From: a virus
DNA length: 21,110 bases
Virus record (IMG/VR): IMGVR_UViG_3300009011_000061
Location: 1-21,110 of that record
Direction: 5' to 3' (one strand)
Part shown: positions 1-4,693 of the stretch, piece after piece
Numbering within the stretch: the first letter of the stretch is position 1
Layout of the letters: each line of letters opens with the position of its first letter
Translations under genes and position numbers: made by a program
Notes under the pieces: model-generated
What the model saw: the letters and a program-made list of their open reading frames with translations, nothing else
Told to the model about the DNA's origin: nothing
Databases searched by the model: none

Positions 1-2
1 CA

Positions 3-254
3 AGGAAGCTCTTAATTCATCTGTTTCAAGAGGATTACAATCGAGAGGCCATACAAGAGAGCATTCAAGGAGGACGAGTAAAAAGGCGGTTCGTGAATTG
101 GCTAATAATGAAGCGCTTTTCGGCAAGTCGTATACCAATTTATGTTGGGATTTGCTTGTCGTTGGTTTGGTTCGTTTTGTTGATTTGCACGGTTAGAATC
201 CCCGGTATTGACTGGAATGTGCTTAGCTGGATTACAGGCTTTCACTCAAAGTAA
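3..254 (+). CDS. C-terminal fragment of a membrane protein (5' end outside window)
   Basis: The reading frame is open from the first bases of the window to a TAA at 252-254, giving 83 residues with no start inside the window that is clearly preferred. The first part is charged, with many Arg, Lys and Glu. Around the last third lies one strongly hydrophobic stretch (beginning IPIYVGICLSLVWF), which should be a membrane-spanning helix, followed by a short tail ending FHSK. Base composition is AT-richer than the phage core. I do not recognise the family. An internal ATG at about 108 could start a shorter protein (MKRFSASR...) but has no good ribosome binding site, so I read it as the tail of a longer gene. 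Confidence 0.5.
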   Translation, partial: RKLLIHLFQEDYNREAIQESIQGGRVKRRFVNWLIMKRFSASRIPIYVGICLSLVWFVLLICTVRIPGIDWNVLSWITGFHSK

Positions 255-270
255 AAGGACCTCCTGAAGC

Positions 271-636
271 TCAGGCTACTGCTTGGGCTTCTTGTTTTGG
301 AAACCATTCAGTAAAGCCAACCTTTGGCGCTTTGGTCTTCGAGTTAATAACCGACTGCCGTCGGCGTTTAGGAATGTCCGCTTGGTCCTGATCCGTATGT
401 TCCGGCTCTTACCGGCCTTACGAGCCAGCTCTATGAACTGTTCGACGTATTGGGGGCATCAAACAGCGGGCTGAGTTGCTTCATCTTTGTACCAGCCATG
501 ATCTGGTCTGCACGCACGCCGACCTTGTGCATCCACTCATCGACAGTCAGCTCAATGACGTGGCCGTTTTTCTTCGGGTTAGGCCGGGTGGTTTTGGCGG
601 TCTTCTTCGCCTTAGCTATGGGGCGTCACGGGTCAT
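271..636 (-). pseudogene. Decayed paralogue of the 1028-1402 gene
   Basis: Read on the minus strand, this stretch aligns along its whole length with the intact gene at 1028-1402. Shared blocks include QLSP(L/M)FDAP, EQF(I/M)ELARK, IRTK, SKTKAPKVGF against PKTKVPKVGF, and a FP/PP tail. The start region runs into a stop (MTRDAP then TAG). The frame must shift again at the DAPQY point, where CCCC has lost a base, and once more just before SKTKAPKV. At least three lesions are needed to restore the protein, so it is a pseudogene. The region upstream of the start is also similar between the two copies, so the duplication covered more than this gene. Function unknown. Confidence 0.75.
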
Positions 637-753
637 TCCAAACAGTGCGAAAGTAATCATAGGCAATCTCCTGACAGCCGATTGCCTCGCCGGCTGGCGT
701 GATCAGTAGATGGTAAGCGCTCCAGACAGGCGGAGCATGGTTTCGATTTGCAT
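626..753 (-). pseudogene. Frameshifted small gene upstream of the decayed paralogue
   Basis: On the minus strand an ATG at 753-751 follows a purine-rich AGAGTAGG and begins MQIETMLRLSGA. After about 14 codons this frame closes with TGA, but a second frame continues as HLLITPAGEAIGCQ and on to a stop at 628-626. The second half matches the fragment at 1403-1477 (LLRITPAGEAG..., then AYEHFRCV against AYDYFRTV). I read it as one small protein of about 40 residues carrying a single frameshift. Its stop overlaps the start of the next pseudogene, as also happens in the second copy, so the two formed a coupled pair. The intact start position is inferred. Function unknown. Confidence 0.5.
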
Positions 754-796
754 GACCTACTCTTGAGGAGCAGTGCCAATATCCAAGGAGGTCAAA

Positions 797-976
797 ATGT
801 CTAAAGGTGGCGGCGGTAAAGGCGTGGGCGGGTCTGGTGGGGCGGGTAAAGGAGGAGGCTCTTCTCGAGGCCCCTCAAGTCACCCCGGACCAGGCGGTAA
901 TTGGCCGAGCACCACGGGTGGCGTGTCTGGAGGCAATAGAGGTAATGCTCCGTCAGCACCAGGAAAGAAAGGCTGA
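797..976 (+). CDS. Glycine-rich 59-residue protein
   Basis: ATG at 797 is preceded by a textbook AAGGAGG at 785-791 with good spacing. That decides the start over the in-frame ATG eight codons earlier, which has no such site. The product is 59 residues, begins MSKGGGGKG, is dominated by Gly, Ser, Pro, Lys and Asn, and ends APGKKG. It has no hydrophobic segment, no Cys and no globular-domain signature, so it should be a disordered basic peptide. It sits between the two copies of the two-gene unit but on the opposite strand. Similar glycine-rich small proteins are annotated as hypothetical in Pseudomonas. No function can be assigned. Confidence 0.6.
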   Translation: MSKGGGGKGVGGSGGAGKGGGSSRGPSSHPGPGGNWPSTTGGVSGGNRGNAPSAPGKKG

Positions 977-997
977 TTTTTAAGCGTAAGGTTTTAT

Positions 998-1027
998 CCT
1001 GCCCTCAGCGCAATAGGTGAGGGCAGG
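998..1027. terminator. Hairpin between convergent genes
   Basis: Ten-base perfect arms CCTGCCCTCA (998-1007) and TGAGGGCAGG (1018-1027) flank a ten-base loop. The hairpin lies between the end of the glycine-rich gene and the stop of the minus-strand gene at 1028. There is no U-run after the stem in either direction, so it is a terminator only by position and stem strength. Confidence 0.45.
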
Positions 1028-1402
1028 TCAAGCAGTCTGCTCTTGCTGCTCAACAGGCTTCGGTGGCCACTCGGAAAAACCAACCTTCGGCACCTTGGTT
1101 TTCGGATTGAGGATTGACTTTCCCTTGGTGTCAGTCAGTACCGCCTTTGTCCTGATCTTCAGATCACGACAGCGCAAAGTCTTGCGAGCCAGCTCCATGA
1201 ACTGCTCGGCGTACTGCGGCGCGTCGAACATTGGCGAGAGCTGACGCACTGTAGCTCCCCCCATGATCTTCTCAGCACCCTTACGAACCAACTCAAGCCA
1301 CTCAGGCTCCGGTATTGGCTCGACGCCGCCTGGAGCCTTGAGGTTCTTGCGCGTGCCGCTCGTTTTCTTGCGCGCCTCGGCGGTGGCGACATCAATGGTC
1401 AT
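1028..1402 (-). CDS. Conserved hypothetical protein, intact copy of a duplicated gene
   Basis: The 124-residue product begins MTIDVATAEARKK and has a basic, probably disordered N-terminus. A mostly helical middle follows (EWLELVRKGAEKIM, then QLSPMFDAPQYAEQFMELARK), and it ends in a Lys- and Pro-rich tail. No transmembrane segment and no Cys pair are seen. The start ATG overlaps the stop of the fragment at 1403-1477 (TGAATG), so translation was probably coupled to an upstream gene that is now truncated. A degenerate copy lies at 271-636. Family not recognised. The soluble, helical, charged make-up would fit a small phage or mobile-element accessory protein, but that is only inference. Confidence 0.7.
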   Translation of the reverse strand: MTIDVATAEARKKTSGTRKNLKAPGGVEPIPEPEWLELVRKGAEKIMGGATVRQLSPMFDAPQYAEQFMELARKTLRCRDLKIRTKAVLTDTKGKSILNPKTKVPKVGFSEWPPKPVEQQEQTA

Positions 1403-1477
1403 TCAAACACAGCGGAAGTGCTCATAAGCATTCTCCAGGCGTACGCCTGCCTCGCCGGCTGGCGTGATTCGTAGAAG
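1403..1477 (-). pseudogene. 3' remnant of the small upstream gene (second copy)
   Basis: In the minus-strand frame ending at TGA 1405-1403, about 24 residues (LLRITPAGEAGVRLENAY, then EHFRCV) match the end of the frameshifted gene at 626-753. Similarity between the copies stops near 1480, just before the start region of the divergent DUF5677-like gene. No plausible start codon follows in the frame. I take it as the 3' remnant of a gene cut by a rearrangement at about 1480. Confidence 0.45.
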
Positions 1478-1528
1478 TGGGGTATTTGTGTACGATGTAT
1501 CGAACGATTGAGAAGGTGGTGTTGGCTA

Positions 1529-2248
1529 ATGTCTGCTATGGATTTTGATGAAAAAGGATTTTTGTCTGACTATGTTTACGAGCATAGGGCCGTTATTAGG
1601 GAAAAATACGCCGGCGGTTTTTCAGATTGTGAGCGGATATCTAGTCAAGCCCAAATACTTCTACTAAATACAGGTGTTAGCGGTAGTGATAAGCCGATGT
1701 TGTGCTCGTTCCTTTTTTTTGAGAGAACAATTCGAGCATCTCAAGCCGCAGTTCGCTTATGCGAAATAGGAATGGTACAAGAGGCGCAGGTACTTCTTAG
1801 AACTGCGTATGAAACACTCTTTCACGCATCTGCACTTATCGCCGATCCGGCGATTTTTGAAAAACTCGATTCTCACAATGACAAGGAAGACGTAAAGCAG
1901 GCTAAAGCCATTCTGGCAGATGTTCCCCCAGATCAGCTATCTGAAATAAACAAGAAACACCTGAAGGAAATTGTTGATACGCGAGCAGGCCAAACCTTTT
2001 CAGTGCATTGCTCAGCGACAGCGGCAGGAATGTTAGATCTATACAGTATTGCCTATCGAGGTCTTTCTTCCTTGGCCGGTCACGCGACATTTCGTTCTCT
2101 TGATAGGTCATTTATCGAGGAGACGAACGGGTATTCTTTGTATATGGGGCCGACTGAAAATCAATTAATTTTCACATTGAGTTTAGTTGCGCAATGTTTA
2201 ACCCTATCTATAAAAGGCCTTGAGCAAATCAAGAGCAAGGTTCAATAA
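1529..2248 (+). CDS. DUF5677-like protein
   Basis: 239 residues from ATG 1529, chosen because AGAAGG lies about 12 bases upstream; ATG 1538 is an alternative. The frame extends to a TTG at 1508, but that leader (MRRWCWL) does not look native. The core resembles DUF5677 proteins: a helical stretch with FFERTIRASQAAVRL and a following LLRTAYETLFHASALI (about residues 68-110), then a conserved-looking Y-GLSSLAGHATFRSLD near residue 190. No membrane segment or enzyme motif is evident. Its biochemical role is unknown to me. The gene is AT-richer than the phage core and converges on the 2229-2558 gene with a 20-base overlap, so it looks like a cargo gene. Family assignment is by pattern memory only. 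Confidence 0.6.
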   Translation: MSAMDFDEKGFLSDYVYEHRAVIREKYAGGFSDCERISSQAQILLLNTGVSGSDKPMLCSFLFFERTIRASQAAVRLCEIGMVQEAQVLLRTAYETLFHASALIADPAIFEKLDSHNDKEDVKQAKAILADVPPDQLSEINKKHLKEIVDTRAGQTFSVHCSATAAGMLDLYSIAYRGLSSLAGHATFRSLDRSFIEETNGYSLYMGPTENQLIFTLSLVAQCLTLSIKGLEQIKSKVQ

Positions 2249-2558
2249 TTTCATCCCCCGGGTCTCGTTTCAGCTCGGATAAGCTTCCGTTTCGGAACAT
2301 CCGCGCCACGTTTTCACTTATTAGTACTTGGTGGCGCGGACTTTGAATAGCCTGATATGAGAGGGTCGGCCCGAGAGCATGACCGTTTAGAATCAGGTTC
2401 TGCACAGCCTCGCTCATTTCCTGAATATCGTTCCAGACCATCAGCTCTTGAAGCTTCCGCCGGGTGCCCAGCCGTAGCCGGTGACGCAATTCCTTCTCGT
2501 CGTACTCGATCCGCTTCTCGGCGGCTTTCGCTGATCGCTGTTGCCCAGTCTTGGCCAT
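2229..2558 (-). CDS. Small charged protein, possible DNA-binding
   Basis: 109 residues from ATG 2558, preceded by GAAGAGG at good spacing. The N-terminus is basic (MAKTGQQRSAKAAEKR). It is followed by a strand-like RIEYDEKELRHRLRLGTRRKL and two amphipathic helices up to ILNGHALGP, an arrangement that could be a ribbon-helix-helix-like fold. The C-terminal half contains SPRHQVLISENVARMF. It is the last of three minus-strand genes (with 2640-2930 and 2942-3217), read from the left-hand promoter side. Similar proteins occur as hypotheticals in Pseudomonas mobile elements. Function unknown; the DNA-binding idea is inference. Confidence 0.6.
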   Translation of the reverse strand: MAKTGQQRSAKAAEKRIEYDEKELRHRLRLGTRRKLQELMVWNDIQEMSEAVQNLILNGHALGPTLSYQAIQSPRHQVLISENVARMFRNGSLSELKRDPGDEIIEPCS

Positions 2559-2639
2559 GGCCTACCTCTTCAATTCCGCTGGCCGGCAAGTCCAGCCAGG
2601 TTTTTCGGCGGCGGGTCGTCGCCCGGTTACTGATGCGTT

Positions 2640-2930
2640 TCATGAGTTGAACTTGAATCCGTTCTCGCTGGCGATCAGCGCAACCCGCTTGACGTGCATG
2701 TGCAGTGTCTTGGCCGTCTCGCTGATGGTCTTGCCGGCTTCGGCCAGTTCGCGAACCTTCGGGGCGATCTTGTTGCGCTCGACGCGCAGACGGTCGTGGT
2801 GCGGTGTGGATGCCAGCTTTGGATCGCCAGTGACGCCACTGGGGATTTGCTGAGCCTTACCGCCGGAACCGAAGAACTGATCAAGTTGCTGGTTCAGGTT
2901 GTCGAGCAACTGGTCTCGTGGGTTTGGCAT
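2640..2930 (-). CDS. Small helix-turn-helix protein
   Basis: 96 residues from ATG 2930 (MPNPRDQLLDNLNQQLDQFF). A TTG start at 2945 would overlap the upstream stop and cannot be excluded. The first half is Gln/Asp-rich and probably helical. The second half, from about residue 55, is basic and reads KVRELAEAGKTISETAKTLH, followed by MHVKRVALIASENGF. This has the spacing of a helix-turn-helix of the resolvase/invertase type, with AETAKTLHM as the turn and the next helix as recognition helix. Middle gene of a three-gene minus-strand operon. A regulatory or DNA-binding role is likely, but the target is not visible. Confidence 0.65.
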   Translation of the reverse strand: MPNPRDQLLDNLNQQLDQFFGSGGKAQQIPSGVTGDPKLASTPHHDRLRVERNKIAPKVRELAEAGKTISETAKTLHMHVKRVALIASENGFKFNS

Positions 2931-2941
2931 TGGTGCACCGA

Positions 2942-3217
2942 TCAATGCACACCGTCCGCCAAGCGATTCGCCTGCTTTTCGAATGCGATCGCCATGTTCA
3001 CTGCTACTTGGTAACTGAAGCGGAATGCCTTGGTCTTTCCGGTGACCAGATCAACGATGTGGTAGGCATTGCCAACCGTCTTCACTTGGAAGCGTACTTT
3101 CTTATCTGGCGCCGCCAGACCTGCAAGGCGGGCGAACTCTCCACGGGCTGCGTGAGAGCGAACAAACAAGGCGTTGAGAACTTCCCGGCGCTGTTGCATT
3201 AGTGGTTGCGTTTGCAT
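2942..3217 (-). CDS. Hypothetical protein, first gene of minus-strand operon
   Basis: 91 residues from ATG 3217, chosen because GAGGGAT lies upstream at the right distance. The frame extends to 3259, but the extra 14 codons run into the inverted repeat. The product begins MQTQPLMQQRREVLNAL, has a basic helical N-terminal half, then a likely beta-strand pair (KVRFQVKTVGNAYHIVDLVTG) and a final helix (QVAVNMAIAFEKQANRL). There is no Cys and no membrane segment. The downstream gene starts at or just after its stop, so the genes are co-transcribed. Family not recognised. Being first behind the leader suggests an early leftward phage gene. Confidence 0.6.
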   Translation of the reverse strand: MQTQPLMQQRREVLNALFVRSHAARGEFARLAGLAAPDKKVRFQVKTVGNAYHIVDLVTGKTKAFRFSYQVAVNMAIAFEKQANRLADGVH

Positions 3218-3250
3218 GGCTGATCCCTCGGTGGTGGGGTTGCGTGTATT

Positions 3251-3307
3251 CGTCAGCACTCGGCGTCGCCTGTCGGTCGCCTTTGGGCGCAGTGGAGAGT
3301 GCTGACG
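3251..3307. repeat. 11-bp inverted repeat upstream of the minus-strand operon
   Basis: CGTCAGCACTC at 3251-3261 and GAGTGCTGACG at 3297-3307 are perfect inverted arms around a 35-base GC-rich loop. It lies about 35 bases upstream of the first gene's start codon, between that start and the terminator at 3325-3354. It could be an RNA stem in the 5' leader or a protein-binding site. Confidence 0.55.
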
Positions 3308-3324
3308 GATAAAGGCGGGTGAAG

Positions 3325-3354
3325 AAAAGGCCCAACTGGACGGGAGGGCCTTTT
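3325..3354. terminator. Bidirectional rho-independent terminator
   Basis: AAAAGGCCC and GGGCCTTTT form nine-base arms with a 12-base loop and a U-run in both directions. For leftward transcription it lies between the long leader and the three small genes, the place where lambda has tL1. Read-through would need antitermination, which the upstream nut-like site could provide. Confidence 0.75.
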
Positions 3355-3404
3355 GGTGTTTGCGATGCAGTGATCTCAGATAGCAAGATTTTTGGCGGGA
3401 TCGA

Positions 3405-3548
3405 TCAGCGCCAGAACGCTGCGACCCCGGCGGTACATCGCCAGTGCCTGCGGGGAACGTGCGGCGGATCGGTTAGCAGGGCTCTAGAACAGGGCGGTTC
3501 TGGTCGCACATGCGAAAGCGCTGCGCCGGTCAGGATGATCAGGAGCAT
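3405..3548 (-). CDS. Possible small secreted or frameshifted protein
   Basis: ATG 3548 has a good GGAG seven bases upstream and opens a 47-residue frame starting MLLIILTGAALSHVRPEPPC, which resembles a short signal sequence. The second half becomes Arg-, Trp- and Pro-rich and looks unlike a native protein. In an overlapping frame the same DNA reads ALAMYRRGRSVLALIDPAKN and ends at a stop near 3380, which looks more natural. A frameshift around 3450 may have broken one gene of about 55 codons. I cannot decide between a real short protein and a broken one. Confidence 0.3.
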   Translation of the reverse strand: MLLIILTGAALSHVRPEPPCSRALLTDPPHVPRRHWRCTAGVAAFWR

Positions 3549-3780
3549 GTGGATCTCCGGTTGAGTGCAGGTGTCCAGCGTCTTCTGGGTTGGCGTCCGC
3601 ATCCCGATGCACCCTGTCTCCAAGGTGCAGCAGTGATGCTTGTCGCTATGCCGTTAGAGCCGGTCTCTCTGCGCGGCGCACCATTAGCACCTTAGTTGTG
3701 CGGCGCACCGGAACTCGACGATCTCGTCGCATCGTGTCGTCATCGACCATTGAGTGCATAGCGATTAACGAGGCCGCGAC
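3549..3780 (-). other. Leader segment without a convincing gene
   Basis: Nothing here is clearly coding. A minus-strand frame at 3646-3759 would give 37 residues rich in Arg (MRRDRRVPVRRTTKVLMVRR in the middle), but it has no ribosome binding site. The DNA contains a ten-base direct repeat GCGGCGCACC at 3673-3682 and 3700-3709. It is part of the leftward transcript expected from the promoter at 4135-4163. Confidence 0.3.
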
Positions 3781-4034
3781 CTAGATAGCTCTAACATGCA
3801 CCGCTAATGATTTCCGATTCCATTCTTCTGACTCCCGGTTGTTTTCCCAATACGCCCGGTTAGCCAGGCGTATCAGTGAAAGTTTCCGTGTCCCTTCGGC
3901 GCTACTGGCGCGGTACGGGCTCGCTCAAATTGTTCGTCCGACCGCGACTCTGTCCGTCAGATAACTCGATTTGGCGCTTTACGCTGCACGCCCGGGTCAG
4001 TTGCCAACCCTCTGAACCGTTGAGGCCGGTTCAT
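3781..4034 (-). pseudogene. Degenerate reading frame in the position of lambda N
   Basis: On the minus strand an ATG at 4034, behind AAAGG, opens MNRPQRFRGLATDPGVQRK and stops after 25 codons (TGA 3959-3957). Read past that stop, the same frame continues RTESRSDEQFERARTA. A neighbouring frame then carries a natural-looking stretch (EGTRKLSLIRLANRAYWE, then NNRESEEWNRK) to a TAG at 3783-3781. One stop and one frameshift would therefore separate three segments of a basic protein of about 83 residues. It lies directly after the nut-like site, where lambda-type phages encode N. Whether it was ever an N protein is inference: no arginine-rich motif of known type is clear. Confidence 0.3.
3850..3873 (-). 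other. Strong RNA hairpin in the leftward leader
   Basis: On the minus strand ATACGCCTGG-CTAA-CCGGGCGTAT folds into a ten-base-pair stem with one G-U pair and a four-base loop. On the plus strand the same position is a C-A mismatch, so the structure favours leftward RNA. No U-run follows. It also overlaps the degenerate reading frame. Confidence 0.4.
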
Positions 4035-4052
4035 CGCTGCCTTTGAATCTGG

Positions 4053-4089
4053 GCCGGTGGTGATCCGGCAAGGGTGTCGCTAAAGAGCG
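4053..4089 (-). promoter_or_regulatory. nutL-like site (boxA + boxB)
   Basis: On the minus strand CGCTCTTTA (4089-4081) is an exact consensus boxA. Eleven bases later a stem GCCGG / CCGGC with a seven-base loop (4069-4053) sits in the boxB position. The site starts about 40 bases downstream of the predicted PL start, the same geometry as lambda nutL. The boxB loop is longer than the usual five bases, so recognition by a lambda-type N is uncertain. Confidence 0.65.
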
Positions 4090-4134
4090 GCGCGGCTTCC
4101 GTTGCTTGGCCGGTGATGCATTGGCTAGAGATGG

Positions 4135-4163
4135 ATTTAAGCAAGCTGAAAGTACCGTGTCAA
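4135..4163 (-). promoter_or_regulatory. PL-like leftward early promoter
   Basis: On the minus strand a perfect TTGACA (4163-4158) is followed after exactly 17 bases by TTAAAT (4140-4135), a sigma-70-type pair. Operator-like sites overlap both the -35 and the -10, so bound repressor would shut the promoter. Transcription would run left through the nut-like site. Confidence 0.7.
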
Positions 4164-4194
4164 GCATGCTTAATAATAAATTCAGATTGCTGAA
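4137..4194. promoter_or_regulatory. OL: three repressor operators
   Basis: Three 14-base near-palindromes of one type lie 21-23 bases apart: TTAAGCAAGCTGAA (4137-4150), TCAAGCATGCTTAA (4160-4173) and TTCAGATTGCTGAA (4181-4194). The same type occurs three times between the repressor gene and the Cro-like gene at 8633-8702. The arrangement equals OL1-3 of lambdoid phages, and the sites overlap the PL-like promoter. Confidence 0.75.
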
Positions 4195-4203
4195 ATATGT
4201 TGA

Positions 4204-4233
4204 CAATAAAAAGCCCGCTCGAAGGCGGGCTCA
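4204..4233 (-). terminator. Rho-independent terminator after the DUF1654 gene
   Basis: On the minus strand AGCCCGC and GCGGGCT arms with a six-base loop are followed directly by a U-run (TTTTTATTG). It begins three bases after the stop codon of the 4236-4487 gene and insulates that SOS-type transcript from the OL/PL region. Confidence 0.85.
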
Positions 4234-4235
4234 TT

Positions 4236-4487
4236 TCAAGCTTCGCAGTACTCTCGCCACCCGATCCTTACCGCGCCGCTCTCAAGGCGCTCCATGCGCA
4301 CACCGCTGGTCTCTTCAATCTCCTGAAGGACTTGCTGCCATGCTTCAGCGGGTTCGGCTTCAAGCTTGGTGACCGTGATAACTTGGATCTTTTGGACTGC
4401 GGGCGCGGCTATTAGGCGCTGGATACGTCGGCCAACAGATTCATACGAGTATCTGGTCCGAGATAGGGGTGAGGCGATTTCGGGCAT
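4236..4487 (-). CDS. DUF1654 protein, SOS-regulated
   Basis: 83 residues from ATG 4487, with AAGGAG upstream; the longer frame to 4595 would run through the promoter and LexA box, so it is rejected. The product begins MPEIASPLSRTRYSYESVG and contains the DUF1654-like core RIQRLIAAPAVQKIQVITVT, then EAWQQVLQEIEETSGV and a final RMERLESGAVRIGW strand. DUF1654 proteins are common in Pseudomonas and their prophages and are often reported under LexA control; the molecular role is not known. It sits alone on the minus strand between a strong terminator and the divergent methyltransferase. A LexA box overlaps its promoter, so it should be induced by DNA damage, together with prophage induction. Confidence 0.75.
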   Translation of the reverse strand: MPEIASPLSRTRYSYESVGRRIQRLIAAPAVQKIQVITVTKLEAEPAEAWQQVLQEIEETSGVRMERLESGAVRIGWREYCEA

Positions 4488-4506
4488 GGGTTGCTCCTTG
4501 CCATTA

Positions 4507-4547
4507 CTGGATGTATATACAGTATTGGTATTGTCATATTTTGGCAA
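4507..4547 (-). promoter_or_regulatory. Promoter with LexA (SOS) box
   Basis: CTGTATATACATCCAG on the minus strand (4522-4507) has the CTG-N10-CAG form of Pseudomonas LexA sites. A -35 TTGCCA (4547-4542) and a -10 TACTGT (4524-4519) with a 17-base spacer place the box over the -10, the usual position for LexA repression. Confidence 0.75.
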
Positions 4548-4666
4548 GGAGAACGGGAAGGAGGAGCCGGGCAGGGGGCGAGCAAGACTGGCCAACCTTG
4601 AATAGTCACCTAGTGAGAGCGATCTGCTTTCATCATGACAGATACACCTTTCGCCCTAGGTCATCG

Positions 4667-4672
4667 TATAAT
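4667..4672 (+). promoter_or_regulatory. -10 element upstream of the methyltransferase gene
   Basis: A perfect TATAAT lies 22 bases before ATG 4694. No good -35 is seen at 16-18 bases upstream, so the promoter is weak or activated. Transcription from here would run opposite to the DUF1654 gene. Confidence 0.45.
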
Positions 4673-4693
4673 GCGTTGATTGAGGGGAAATAA

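Noticed and set aside
773-796. N-terminal extension of the glycine-rich protein
   Set aside because: The strong Shine-Dalgarno site lies inside this extension and points to ATG 797.
2314-2643. Minus-strand frame starting in an ATGA overlap with the 2640-2930 gene
   Set aside because: The overlap is attractive, but the product is rich in Arg, Ser, Ala and Pro and shares most of its length with the better 2229-2558 gene, which has its own ribosome binding site. Probably a shadow.
3319-3564. Plus-strand frame over the terminator at 3325-3354
   Set aside because: It starts inside the terminator stem and has no domain or ribosome site.
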